Origin: Pterobdella sp. o SKG-2022
Lineage: Eukaryota > Annelida > Clitellata > Hirudinida > Piscicolidae
Length of the DNA stretch: 64,000 bases
Direction of reading: 5' to 3'
NCBI GenBank assembly: GCA_964035795.1
Contig: OZ038320.1
Location: forward strand, 17,068,589 to 17,132,588
The position numbers were made by a program, and so were the translations under genes. Below are positions 35,701 through 46,801 of this stretch, piece after piece; position 1 is the first letter of the stretch, and every line of letters begins with the position of its first letter. The notes below the pieces were generated by a model, which did no database searches, was not told the origin of the DNA, and saw only the letters and a program-made list of their open reading frames with translations.

Positions 35701-37379
35701 ATATTGCATTGATTGCGCCTCAGCCGCTTTCTTGACCTTGTATAAAAAGAGTTTATCAGTACAGAATGCATATGTATATATGTACATATATATGTACATA
35801 TGTATTTATCCAAACTCGTCCAACCCATGTTATTTTATACATTTTATCCATCTTCGTTCATCCATTGGAACATTTATTTATTATTTGAAAGCAAACACTT
35901 TTTTACAAATCTTTACTTACAACATACACACTCTTATCAATCAAGTTATAATCTTCTTTGCACAACCCATCAATCTAACTATTCAATTTTTCAACTCGAA
36001 TAACTAAAACATGCTACACATGCTTCTATTTCGTCTGAAATTCACTACGAAATGCCATTACTCATCTCAAATATATATATACATTTCCAAAATTATTTTC
36101 AAACATTTCCAGTACATATATTTTGAAAAGTTTTACATTTCGTCTAAAAAGTTTGATAACATTTACACGATCGTAAAATGAACAAAAACGAATGTCAAAA
36201 TTTCATTTCCGAAATGAAGTTGACATTGAAAACATTATTTTTCACTTTATTGCTTGCATGCTGCTTCATGATACAAAACATCGTGACAACTCAACAGCCA
36301 TTTGCAACATCTCCATACTATTTTGTGTCCATTGACACAGTCCATACATTACATTGATTGATTAAACTCACGTTTAAAAAAGTGCGTCAAAAAATTTTTG
36401 AAAAAGTGGATTAAAAAGTCTATTTGAAAAAATTTTCAAGTTCATGATAGTGCTGCTTATTTAGATGAAGTTGCTTTTGCAGTTGTATAGGGCGTGCTTT
36501 CGTTCGATGTTTAGAGAAAATCGAAGTTGTATGGCCAGGTTGACAGATGAATGCTCTATTAAAAAGCCACCGAGCTTCCTGGTAGCCACAATTTCCATCC
36601 TTTTATACTCTGTTTTAAGGTTTTGCAAATCAAATTTAAGTTTTGTTTTTCGTTCATTTCTTCAAAAATAAGGATTTCATTATAATGAATTATGATAAGG
36701 TCATCAAAAATTTTAGTTTAAAAATAAATTTGTACCTATAAAACTTTCATGCTTAAAGAAAAAAACGGAAAAATATTGAAAAAAAATACATATGAGGCCT
36801 TTAAAAGTTTTTTTTATAATTTTGAAACTTAACTTTTTATGAATTTTTAAAAATCTTTATTTATTCGAACAATTCGAACAGAACGTAGAATAATAGGAGT
36901 GGAAACATTTTACCATCCTTTGAATTGTATATGGCACAAACAAGATGGATGTGAGAGAACAGTCTTGAAAGGCGAGTGGACCACTTCTGGCAGGTCTGAC
37001 CGCAAGAGAAAGAGGAGGCGGAAACTTGTACACGTTATAAGGTGTTATATGTTTTGAGGCCACACTAGTTCATTGGGAGATTTTTAAAAATCAAATAAAA
37101 CCAGACTAATCAAGTTTTATCCTAATTTCAAGCATTAGTTAAAGAAAATTATGATAACGTCGGGTTTCATGTTGAGATCCATAATTTCTATGAATTCATT
37201 TTTTTCAAAAAAAAACAGTTTTTTAACAGAATTTTCAAAAACTTGTAAAATTTTAATTATTCCAAAAAATGATCTTTAGAGTGTTTTTAGACGGTGACTA
37301 CATAGAACCCCCGGCCTATCTACTGCCACCCTCACCCATGGTCGAAGAGATCAACGACTGTCGATGCACCCTATCTTGA
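26722..37379 (+). CDS. Unrecognised degenerate-repeat protein with C-terminal CAAX motif
   Basis: I do not recognise this ~477-residue protein. Exons: 26722-26981, 29578-29659, 29745-29827, 30416 (or 30377)-30633, 30890-31057, 32269-32434, 34225-34279, 34494-34594, 34795-34951, 36897-36950 and 37291-37379. All joins agree in phase except 31057 to 32269. The start MAGIVASTLRRKAF is the first ATG after an in-frame stop. The N-terminus has a Ser/Pro segment (SQSPESHGSPSSPGFKAR). The rest looks like four divergent repeats. Each has a helix-like segment ending W[LI] or YL (FDTLIPRANAWLQENL; YEHLPETYSAINAYLI; YGPLSTAMSKVREWIQ; YENVTSTCERAKMWLR), then a strand like KCETVEKK, TIETVPLK, NIQTLEVI or GVETFYHP, then an aromatic element such as RFVRVTYVRP or NITRIYFRYG. 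The end is INDCRCTLS, a CAAX-type prenylation motif (X = Ser) with a second Cys two residues before. No signal peptide or membrane segment is seen, so a lipid-anchored cytoplasmic protein is inferred. Confidence 0.7.
28257..28353. repeat. 32-bp tandem repeat, three copies
   Basis: Three consecutive identical 32-base units of AT-rich sequence, each ending TTGTAAAAGTTAGG. They lie in the first intron of the CAAX repeat-protein gene. Confidence 0.95.
33639..33690. other. Short GC-rich hairpin island in intron
   Basis: Within very AT-rich intron DNA lie the palindrome TAGCGCTA (33639-33646) and a perfect 5-bp stem, ACCCC-AATTC-GGGGT (33652-33666), followed by GGTTGATGATCGACTCAC. It is not open in a coding-like way and does not fold as a tRNA by eye. 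It may be a remnant of a small mobile element or structured RNA. Confidence 0.3.
35648..35746. other. Possible small insertion with stem and flanking direct repeats
   Basis: A perfect 8-bp inverted repeat, TGAGGCGC (35671-35678) and GCGCCTCA (35715-35722), is flanked by a 10-bp direct repeat, CTTGTATAAA, at 35648-35657 and 35737-35746. This arrangement resembles a short non-autonomous element with target-site duplication. A TA/GTACAT-rich microsatellite follows at once. Confidence 0.3.
35771..35805. repeat. TA/TGTACA-rich microsatellite
   Basis: Alternating purine-pyrimidine tract with repeated TATATGTACATA units, in the intron of the CAAX repeat-protein gene. The ~300 bases after it are strikingly poor in G on the + strand. 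Confidence 0.7.
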
Positions 37380-38909
37380 CCCGAGCTCTAATCTTTATCA
37401 TATCACCAAACGAAAGTAGATTTAATACCAAGAGTTATAGTAGAGTAGGCGTGTTTTACAAAAGGTATACTATGCATAGCGTATGTTATGGCATGTGTGC
37501 AACCAGCATATCACCCAGCGTCTGCAAGATTTTTAAGCATCCCACATAGCAATCTTCACTTTTTTCTCATTTTTTCTTTTTTATCTCACGTTGTTCTTAT
37601 CAACCGTTGAAACTTGTTGTAAATTTAAATAAAATTCAACTTTACGTGTTGTTTTTAAAAAATTCTATTCAACCGAAAAATCCCTACTCATTAGGATCGT
37701 AAAGAACTTTTGTAATAACCTTTAGAATGGTTTTATTCTATTATGAACAAAAGTAGTTATTTTAGCAAAATTATGAAAAAAATTGTTGAGGAGTAAATCA
37801 GATATCATCAAAATGACCATAAATTTCATACGTCTGCCTTGCAAATCGAATGAACAACTTCAACAAGTACCTTGATCATCCACCCGTTTCTACTTTAAAA
37901 GACATACTTTTAACCACAAATGGGATGTTTTTTAACGGAGCATAAAAAATATATTAAAAAGTTTGGGAAAAGTAATCTTCCATGAAACATTTGCATCATT
38001 GAAAATAACGCTCAGTGCGGTTTAGCGGGTTCAATGATCTGAAAGGCTTGAAATGAATTCTTTGCAATATTAACTTTCAGCATCAGCACGTAAGCTAAAA
38101 AAATGGAATTTTATTGAAAAAAATGTTTTTATAAATACATTTTTAAAATTTTGAAAAAAAAACGGGGACAAAATATTGCTAGATATTATTTTTTTTCATT
38201 AGCAGAGGCTATATTTGTTTTGTAATAAATCAGATGTAGCCTGGAAATAAATCTCATATGAATTAACCCTGTTGTGATGATAAAACATAAAAAACAAATG
38301 ATCGCATTTGATTGTTTTTAGCGAGTTAAAAAGACATTGAAAAATTAAAAGCATGATTATTCACATACGGACAATTTGAAAACGATCAAGAAAATTAAAT
38401 ATCGCAAATGTGTTGAAAAAATAACAAAAATACCCTTGCGGAACACAATAAAAACACTGAATTGATAAAAAACCCTATGAGAATATTAATTTGTGAACAA
38501 TTTCATCTGATGCATCTCTGAAAGATAATGTGCTATTTCTTGGAGTATAAAAGTTTCAAAATTTTCTTTAACAACAAGTAAACTCAATGTATTCATTGTG
38601 AACAAAAGTTTTAAAAATGTACATTCGAATGAAGACTTCAGCTCTGGTGTCAGGCATGGTGTGCATACTAATGAATGAGGTGGAAAGGCTGATGGAGCTG
38701 AGTTGAAAAGAGATTTTGATAAAAATGGTTTTTGCTTCATTCTCTTGAGTTTCCATTCTACTAATTCAGGTCCAGTTTTTACCACTAAAATATTCATATA
38801 AAAAAAACTTTAGTATCAACTATTGAAAAAAATATTTAACTAACTTTGAAACAGTCAAAAAATAGAGATCAAATTAAAAATAAATAAACAGCACCTACTA
38901 ACAATTGAC
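37380..38909. other. Convergent intergenic region
   Basis: Lies between the end of the + strand CAAX gene and the - strand nuclear receptor exons, so it should hold both 3' ends. The receptor hinge and ligand-binding domain would be expected here on the - strand. A candidate - strand segment at 38640-38780 (ELVEWKLKRMKQKPFL...) follows an acceptor-like site, but I could not match it to the ligand-binding fold or to the reading phase. A + strand open stretch near 37.83-37.95 kb (ANRMNNFNKYLDHPPVSTLK) is also unexplained. Confidence 0.4.
37628..37633 (+). terminator. Candidate poly(A) signal of the CAAX gene
   Basis: AATAAA lies 249 bases after the stop of the CAAX repeat-protein gene, on the sense strand. 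It is a candidate only, because the hexamer is frequent here. Confidence 0.3.
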
Positions 38910-39423
38910 TCTCATTCCAGAGTTCAAACAAGCATCTAAACGACATTTCTTGCATTGGAAAATATTGCAACTTTTCCATTCTGACGCCTGCAATTGAGGA
39001 TTCTGCCTTCTCAAACACTCAAAGACCCTTCTCGTTCTTATCGCTCTTTTGAAGAACCCCTTGAATTATGTTATCGCATCGATTCAAAGTTAACTTGATT
39101 TTGATTTATTCAACTAAATTATATATTAAAATAGCCTTGATTGAATTATATAAAAAACAAAAACTTCGACCAATTGTTTAGTTATTTCTCTAAAGAGTAC
39201 TCTTAATTTTAAATGTGAAATATCTGCAACTTTTTTGAGCTCAAAAAAATCAGTTTTTAAAATCTAAAATTTAAGCTTAAAAATGAACAAATAGCAGTCA
39301 TTTGTTGACGAAATCTCATGGGGAATGAGCAATATTTTACCTTGCATCCCTCGCACGAGACCACTCCGTAATGTTTGCCCTTTGTGCATTCACTGCCGCA
39401 TGCCCTGCACTTTTCAGCCACTC
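38910..39423 (-). CDS. Nuclear receptor DNA-binding domain, two exons (partial gene)
   Basis: Ligand-type transcription factor of the nuclear receptor superfamily. On the - strand, exon 39423-39341 encodes the first zinc finger, CRACGSECTKGKHYGVVSC then EGCK, ending in donor AAG|gtaaaa. This is the intron position commonly seen after the first finger. Exon 39059-38910 opens in phase 0 with GFFKRAIRTRRVFEC, continues LRRQNPQLQASEWKSC and ends NIFQCKKCRLDACLNSGMR. The P-box CEGCKG is of the type that recognises AGGTCA-like half-sites, and GKHYGV is RXR/NR2-like. The second finger is odd: spacing is C-x15-C-x4-C-x2-C instead of C-x5-C-x9-C-x2-C. The first finger has one extra residue. Upstream exons (A/B domain) and the hinge and ligand-binding domain were not found. 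Subfamily unassigned. Confidence 0.85.
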
Positions 39424-41029
39424 CTGCACAACACAGCAATTGTATATTGTTTGGATTGGAAAAAATATATATTAATGGTATTAATGAAAGAACAAAAAAG
39501 TTTCAGAATTATATTCAAAGTGCTAAGCTTTTAGTTAAGTTCATGTTATATAGTGATGTAAATGGAATGCATTGAATGTGTGATGTGTTGATAGTAAGCA
39601 CTCAAAAAACATAAATTGAAAGCTTTTAAAAAACCTAAGTTGAATTTTTAATAAGAAAATTTATAGAAACTGAATTGATTTGAAAATGAAGAGTACTTTC
39701 TGGGAACATCCTCAATGCAAGATTTTTCGATGGCATTACTTTATTTTTAACGGGAATCAAACCTTTTAAATTGAGTCGTTAAGATTCTTTTGAAAACATA
39801 AAAAACAAAATTGAAAAAACTCCGATCTATTATATATAGGAATCAGAAATTATTTGCATAAGTATATTTTGTATGTAGTCATTGCAATAAAAGTGCTCAC
39901 ATGGCAGCTTTACAACTGTCCATTTGTGACGTTACCACGTCACCAGACAGCTTCAACGGGAATTATGCAATTAAACTAATTTTGAGATTGTAGTTTATGA
40001 TTGAGGCTTCAAGCATTTTTATTTCAAATAATGATAGTTTTAGGATTAGCAGACGAAGTATAAAACTGAATAAAATGGCTTGTAAATAATTGAAATTCTA
40101 AAAATTAACATAAATAATCAATATTTTGATTGTTGAATTCATTAATTTTAGTTTATTCAATTATTCACCATTTATTGAATTTGTTTAAGTGAAATTTTTC
40201 CTGGTAGGCAATATTTTGTAAGACCTTATTCTATAAAATTTCTTCAGTGATTCATTGAACCAATTGCACTATAACGATGTTACATCAATGTCAATTCAAA
40301 TACATTTAGGCGTTTGCTATGCAATTTTCTTTATTTTATTTTCAGGTAATTGGTAAGGGGTTTGAAATGGTATTGAAAAAGTGGTGGTTATTCAAGGTCT
40401 TTCATCCACTGGCTTTTTAACATTGTTTATATTTCAATTTTACACTCGTTTGTTTTTGTGAGTTATTTTTGTGCTTAAGTTTTTTTGTGCTTGAATTTTA
40501 GCTTTATTTATTTATTTTTTTAGATAGAAGATAACTTTATTGATTAAATTTAAAATCAAAAATTGTTGAAAAAAAGAATTATAAAATATGTTAAATTCTT
40601 TCGAAATGTTTAATTATCATCAGGAATTGGTGAGCAAAATAAATGAACTCAATAAAACATAAAAAATGAATAAAATCAACTCAGTTTTCTAAATTTCATT
40701 TATATAAGTATTATTATGGTTGCTTTTTTTCAATTAACAGACCTTTTTTCCATATAATCTTAGTTAACTGTTTTGTTTATTGTATAATTTTTTTTTAAAT
40801 TGTCATATCTAATAAAACTTACATCACATTAAACTGCATTCTAAGTTCATAATACTCAGTGGTCTAGAAATTCCTGAAGTTGATGCCATTATAATTATAC
40901 TCGTCATTGAATTTGAATGAATTATATAAACTTATTACTATGTTTATTATTATTTTCATTAATTTATTATTACTATTTCCATGGTTGTGCGCTCTTCAAA
41001 ACTGCGTCTTTTTGTGCCTTGCTAGCTTT
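39424..41029. other. AT-rich stretch upstream of the nuclear receptor exons
   Basis: No coding segment recognised. Should contain an intron or the 5' part of the - strand nuclear receptor gene. Only short chance frames are present. Confidence 0.4.
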
Positions 41030-42225
41030 GTAGGACATGGTAAGGCCCAGGTAGTTACCTCTAACAATAGCAATCAGCAATCGTTGAAAAAACCAGGTTG
41101 TCTCCAGATTGACAGAGGTACGTTCCTTCATTTTGTTGCCTAGTTCTAATAAAAAACTTCTACAGACTGGGCCAAAAACCCCAGAAGTCTCAACCGCTAC
41201 AGGAGTGAACAAATAACGGGGCTGAAGAAATGTTTATTTGAAAATTTTTGAAATCTTCGCATTACGAGCTGAAGAGCTTGGAAAGACTGCCGAATTGAGA
41301 GATGCAGATGCAAAAAACGTGTCCGTACAGGTGACATTTCAAGTCAAAGACTTTCCTTCTTTATACGGATAAACAGTGACGCCATTGGGTCTTTTACTAT
41401 CGTCAAAGTAGAACCGAAAGGTTCAAGGATTGAATTGAAGCCAGCGACGTTTAAACACAATGTCGTTTAGAGCACAATGACGAGGATAATGGTCTCCGCT
41501 TTTGACACATGAAAAAGGATGCAGCCCAAACTTATTAACCTTTTCACCACAGCGACAAGTGAAATTTTGACACACATTAGAGCCAGTATGGAGAGCCAGA
41601 ACGTAACGAAAACAATCGCTTGAAAGCAGGTTGCCTAAAGATGAAGCAGGAAGTGCACTGAGCCAAACACCAGTGTGGGGTTGAGAGGTCGCAAGAAAAC
41701 AAGCTAAACGATGCTGGTCAAGAAACGTTTTTAAGTTGTCAGAAACTATTTTACAATTTATTTGATCCCACTGAAGTAGCGAGAATTTGGTTTCAGGTGA
41801 CACAAAGTTATCTTCATTCCAGGATTGCACACGTACCGTCAAAGAATTGGCAAAAAGAGATTCGGAAAAGTTTGAAAGAGTGTTTTTGACTGAACCTCCG
41901 ATAGCACACTTATAAGTATGCCGTCAATTTTGCCCAATTCATCGGATGATTCATAACAAGGCGCAAAACGTAATATGTATAAAAGTTTGGGTTTGGAAAA
42001 AAAATGAAGTGATAGAAATAGAGCCGGACGAGAACTGATTAGCAATAGACGTTAGGACATTTGTGAAAGAATGGACCGCTTTTTGGAAAGAGTATCCATA
42101 ATACCAGATTTAAGTATCGGTGAACCTAAAATCTGTAAATTGGCAGAGTAAGTAACATGAACACCGGGTAGCACTGCATTGATGTATCTTATCGCTAATT
42201 TGAACTCATCAGAACTACAACCTAT
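41030..42225 (-). mobile_element. Decayed non-LTR retrotransposon, RT thumb and C-terminal region
   Basis: On the - strand successive reading frames give the 3' third of a LINE polyprotein: LAIRYINAVLPGVHVTYSAN, LQILGSPILKSGIMDTL, KLLYILRFAPCYESSDELGK, WLSALPASSLGNLLSSDCFR, CQNFTCRCGEKVNKFGLHPF, RHCALNDIVFKRRW, RPNGVTVYPYKEGKSLT and FTPVAVETSGVFGPVCRSFL. The order matches the RT thumb, cysteine-containing region and tail of a LINE group widespread in animals. The frame is interrupted by stops (for example after ILSQMS and after GKSLT) and by frameshifts, so it is inactive. The catalytic RT box itself is not included; the copy is 5'-truncated. It is a different family from the LINE at 5.2-5.8 kb. 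Confidence 0.85.
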
Positions 42226-45045
42226 GTATGCATGTATTTTAGTTTTATTATTTTGATTTTTTTCTCTGATTCACTTTTTGAGAATTTTAAGTATTTTTTT
42301 CCTTGTTATATACTCTTATGCTAAAATAAATTTTCTCAATTTTTCAGTTTCAATAGAATATTCACAGCTTGTCTTGTTTTTTAGAAATGTCGGGAACTTT
42401 TACGCTTCAAGGAAACTTGATTTGATCCCATAAGTGAAACCCTATCTTAATACCCTTCTTAAATATTCGATGTCATTTATTCTATTATATAAGAAATAAA
42501 TCATAAGTTTTAAATGATTTTTGACAAAATCAATTTTTTAAAATAAAAATATGAACCCAAAAAAAAAGATTGAAATTCAAAAAAAAAATTATTTGAAAAA
42601 CTTGAATGTTTTAGTTTTATTAGCTGTTTAATCCTGGTTCTTGGGCTTCAATTATTTATATTGGATTTTAAAATTATGTGTTTTTGACATTTCAGTTTGC
42701 TTCTACAAAATAAAATTTTTGCTTTTTATATTCCAAAAATGAAAAACATTGAAAAGTATGAAAAAAATTAAATATTCTAAAACGAGAGTTTATATTATTT
42801 GCCTTAAATCAAATAATTTATCACCTAAGCTAATAACTATCGTTAAAAATTTAATAGTTTGTTGTCCACTATACTAACATTCGCGCTAAAAATTGCACAC
42901 TAATATTTTATAAATAACTTTCCCTCTTACACCTCGAATTTTTGAATAAGCAACGACCTTCCATCCGTCCTATAGAATAATCACCCGGTATCCACACCCA
43001 CCACATCCAAATTAGAGACAATTTTTGTAGAAAAGATTCAATTTACTCAGTTACCAGGATCATAATATTAAATATTGTTCTGATCCAATATGAGCCGCCA
43101 TTTGAAGTTGTTGAAGTTGGCATCAAAAATTTCATTAATTTTGTGTTTTGATAATGGTAAAGTCTGACTAGTTGCTTGTAGGTAGGTTTCCACTGTTCAT
43201 GTCTAAAATTTTTTGAGAATTGATGACTATATCTTCAAGTAACGAAAACCATTGTGCATTCAACTTGGAAATCAGGTGTCTCTTCATATGAAAAACATGA
43301 TACTACATAATTTTAATGAAGTCTTTCAAAATCTCTAGTTTAAAAAACTTTACGATGCATTGAAAACATATTTAAGAGTGTTAACAATAGGATGATGGAG
43401 AGCTTATTTTCAAATGTTCAAAAAAGAATGTTGTAAACCTTCCTCATCTGGCGATCAAATAGTTTTTGTTTCAATACTTTGAAAAAATCATTTTGTGCAC
43501 CAATGCAGATCATAATAAGAAGTTTAAAATTTCAAATTCAAAAACCATTTTGAAAAATAGATATGGATCAATATTTTCTAAAACTAGTTTTTGTTTTATA
43601 AACCACTTTCGTGATTTCAAATTTTCAATTGAGACAATGAAAATTTGTTAAAACTTATTTTCTTCAAATTTTTTCCCGAACATCAGTTTGAGTGCAGACA
43701 TTGTAAATTAAAGAAAATATATTGAAGTGTGCCTTAAAAAGCATTAGGGTGCATAAACACGTCAGAAGGGTGCTCAAACGTCGGAAGAAACTAAGAAATT
43801 CACTCAAAACTCCACATTATAACTCTACATTAGAAGCCGAGTTTTGATGAAAAGATAAAACTTAATATTGCTTTTTCCTTGAGTCATATTTCAATAAAAT
43901 TTCAATGTAAAACTTCTTTCATTAATAAGCTTGAAGCCAATGTGTTTCACTTATATTGGTTGTGAATTATTAAGTTAATTGATTGAAACTGTATTCAATA
44001 AATTTATTTGAAAAAATAAACGTATTTTGAACCAATCACAAATTGAAGTTACACCTTGAGGAAATATTTAGAAAAGAAACAAGTCTTTGAAAACAATGTT
44101 TCAAATGTGGTTTTTAAGTGCCAAATAAGCTTTTTGAAAACTAATTCGTTCAAAAACTATAATGCATACATCATTAATAAAAGGTCTGCATAGCTGGTTG
44201 TACTTTAAAAATGCCTGTTAATGATTTTTCTGTTATCCAAAAGCGTTTACAACTAATAAAAGTTAGAACCAATTAAGTTTCATTTACCTTGAAAAGCTTT
44301 TTTGCAATTAAGTGACAAATTGATTTCTATTATTGTTGTATCACTAATAATATGAAGTATATTCTATAAAAAATGAAACATAAGGAAACAAGATTGACTT
44401 TAAAGTTCAAAAAACTGAATTCATCTTTAATGAATTTGTGAACAGAAGCTAGAGCTGAAGATTGTTGAAGATTGGATTTTTCAAACTCAGTTATATGTTT
44501 AATAGTGAGCTTGGCATCTTGTTTTCAATAGAAATTACTGGAGAATTTAAAAATCCCAATTTGGTGCTAGTGGATATTTTATAACTGAAACAATAAAGTG
44601 AAACTTACAATGAAGCTTTTAGAAAGCTATTTTATATTTTTCAAACTTGTATTAAAACGTGGGTTTTTAAAAAAGTGCAATTATACTGACTAGTTGATAG
44701 GAAAGCAAGATAAACGGACGGATGAATGCATGGATGGAGAGGTTAATGGAGGCTTGCTTGGTGGCTTCCTCAAAATACTTGCGTCAAATTGTCTCTATTC
44801 GACTTTCTCTTGGATAATCGTGCAAAACAAATTTAAAAAAAAATTTTTTTTAAATGAAAATTTAAAAGATTTTGAGGTTTTAAAAATAACAAAAAATTTT
44901 TTATTGTTCTCATCCTTCATGATTTGCTTTATCTCCACGTAGCAGATGTGGAATTCATGCATCAAATTATTTCTGATCGAGCCCTTTCATCAATATTTAC
45001 AAATACTATTTGTCTATATTTAGAAATACTACTTTGTGTGTAAAA

Positions 45046-45103
45046 TGTACGATAAATAAATAATTAAATATAGATAAATAAATAAATAAATTAAAAAAAA
45101 TAT
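45046..45103. repeat. (AAAT)n-like low-complexity tract next to gap
   Basis: Interrupted AAAT/TAAA repeats run directly into the stretch of Ns, a likely cause of the assembly break. Confidence 0.75.
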
Positions 45104-45303
45104 NNNNNNNNNNNNNNNNNNNNNNNNNNNNNNNNNNNNNNNNNNNNNNNNNNNNNNNNNNNNNNNNNNNNNNNNNNNNNNNNNNNNNNNNNNNNNNNNN
45201 NNNNNNNNNNNNNNNNNNNNNNNNNNNNNNNNNNNNNNNNNNNNNNNNNNNNNNNNNNNNNNNNNNNNNNNNNNNNNNNNNNNNNNNNNNNNNNNNNNNN
45301 NNN
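45104..45303. other. Assembly gap (200 N)
   Basis: Exactly 200 unknown bases, the style of a fixed-length scaffold gap, so the true size is unknown. Exons could be hidden here. Confidence 1.
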
Positions 45304-45777
45304 TTCTGTAAGGTTTGAGTGTGGCTTATTAAAGTTTCAATTAGATAATAATTTAATAAATATATTCTCACACTAGTAATTAAAAGTTTGTCATTTCACT
45401 TTCCAACAAATTGATTTGTGGGCAGTAAGCAATGATAATAAAAAAAATAAAAAATTTTAAGTGCAGTTACTTTTAAAATTTAAATCTTCATTAAAAGGTT
45501 TAATTTGGATATTTGTGCAACATCTAAGTATTTTTTGTGCTCGGAGCTACCACAAAGTGAGTGAATGTCTTTTTAGAACATTTTTTCTCACTGTTTGTTT
45601 TTGTCAAGCGAAAAGATCAATAAGTTTCCCTAAATAAAGTTACTAGAAAACTTTTCTGTATTTCCAACACTTACATTAGCAATTAATGGCTTAATTCTGT
45701 CTCATTTTATAATGAAAGTTTTTCAGATGAACTCTAGTTTTTAGGATATTTGACTTTACAAAACTTCATTGAATTAC

Positions 45778-45873
45778 CTTCATGGAGAGGTTTCTTGAAG
45801 TCTTCATGCATAATTTGTGATAGGCTCTCAATGGAAATGTCAAAAGATTGAAGTAAAACCATTGAATACACGT
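45778..45873 (-). CDS. Candidate internal exon of an unidentified gene
   Basis: On the - strand a 96-base open segment lies between an acceptor (tatttgaag) and a donor (GAAG|gtaatt). In phase 1 it reads DVYSMVLLQSFDIS, then IESLSQIMHEDFKKPLHE. Codon composition and amphipathic sequence look coding and the stretch is less AT-rich than its surroundings. I do not recognise the family. It sits 475 bases from the assembly gap, so neighbouring exons may be missing. Confidence 0.35.
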
Positions 45874-46683
45874 CTTCAAATAGAGTTTTGAAACGATTTT
45901 AATTTTCTTTTTTTTCATGTCTTATATCTTTGATAAAATATCTTCACATTAAAAAAATTATTTTATTTTTTAAGCATAAAACAAACGTCTTTAAAAATAG
46001 TATTGCTGCTCAAAATTGTAGTATGTCAATAAGATACTACAATGTTAAGTTATTTTAACCAGTAAAATTTTAAAAAACTTAAAAAAAATTCAATTAAATT
46101 TTTGTTACAATATAACGATTTTGGGTTTGTTCAAATATAAAAATGCCTATGAACAAATTCATGGTCCAAACAGCAGCGTGCCAACTAAACCTGGCGCTTA
46201 TAACTTTATTTAAAACAAAGCCATTTTGCAGTAAATTTTATTCAAAAAACTCTTATGAAGTTTCAAAACAGACACATAAACATTGTGAAGTAACTTTGTA
46301 ATTTAAGTATGTTAATACCTTATAAGAATGCTCGTACATCTAAATCAAATTGACGTAGGTTACAGACCTATGAGCCTAGACGTAATAAAGACGTAATTTG
46401 ACGCACTTTAATGTGATTTAACATCTTTTGTGTGTTTATTTTGCTGGAATGGTGTTATTTATTACCAATGAAAACTTCAAAGTTTGAGGTTATTTGCTCC
46501 ATGCGAAACTGCAATGACTTTGAGCTTCACTTTGATAATACATCGAGCCTCCTATTTTGCTTATGTTATCATGTTTTTGAAAACAGAAAATGTTTGAAAC
46601 ACATTTTATTGAACTCAAAAAATTGACTTTTAAAGATAAGCATTCAAGATTTCAGAACAACAAAACAAATTCAGTGAGAATTT

Positions 46684-46801
46684 TTATCTCCCATCGGCTG
46701 GTCTTTGTGACATAATATGAAACTGAATTAGGTATTTGCATAGAGGCATAAAACCAGGCCATTCGTGATGGTAGCCAAGACTGCTTAGTATTCCGATGAA
46801 T
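46684..46801 (-). CDS. Candidate terminal exon of an unidentified gene
   Basis: On the - strand, after an acceptor (taattacag), phase 2 reads FIGILSSLGYHHEWPGFMP, then LCKYLIQFHIMSQRPADGR and a stop. The composition looks coding. Another frame is also open, so the choice is uncertain. A donor (ATTCA|gtttca) could end it before the stop and join the exon-like segment at 45.8 kb, but the phases do not match directly. Family unknown. Confidence 0.3.

Noticed and set aside
35687..36007. 106-codon frame through the TGTACATA microsatellite
   Set aside because: Created by the repeat and a G-poor stretch; the product is low-complexity Tyr/Ile/Met then hydrophobic.
36465..36671. Frame starting MKLLLQLYRACFRSMF as a possible reverse-transcriptase remnant
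   Set aside because: Only a loose resemblance to an RT finger segment; no catalytic box or flanking LINE sequence.
45006..45371. 121-codon - strand frame
   Set aside because: Open only because it runs through the 200 Ns.
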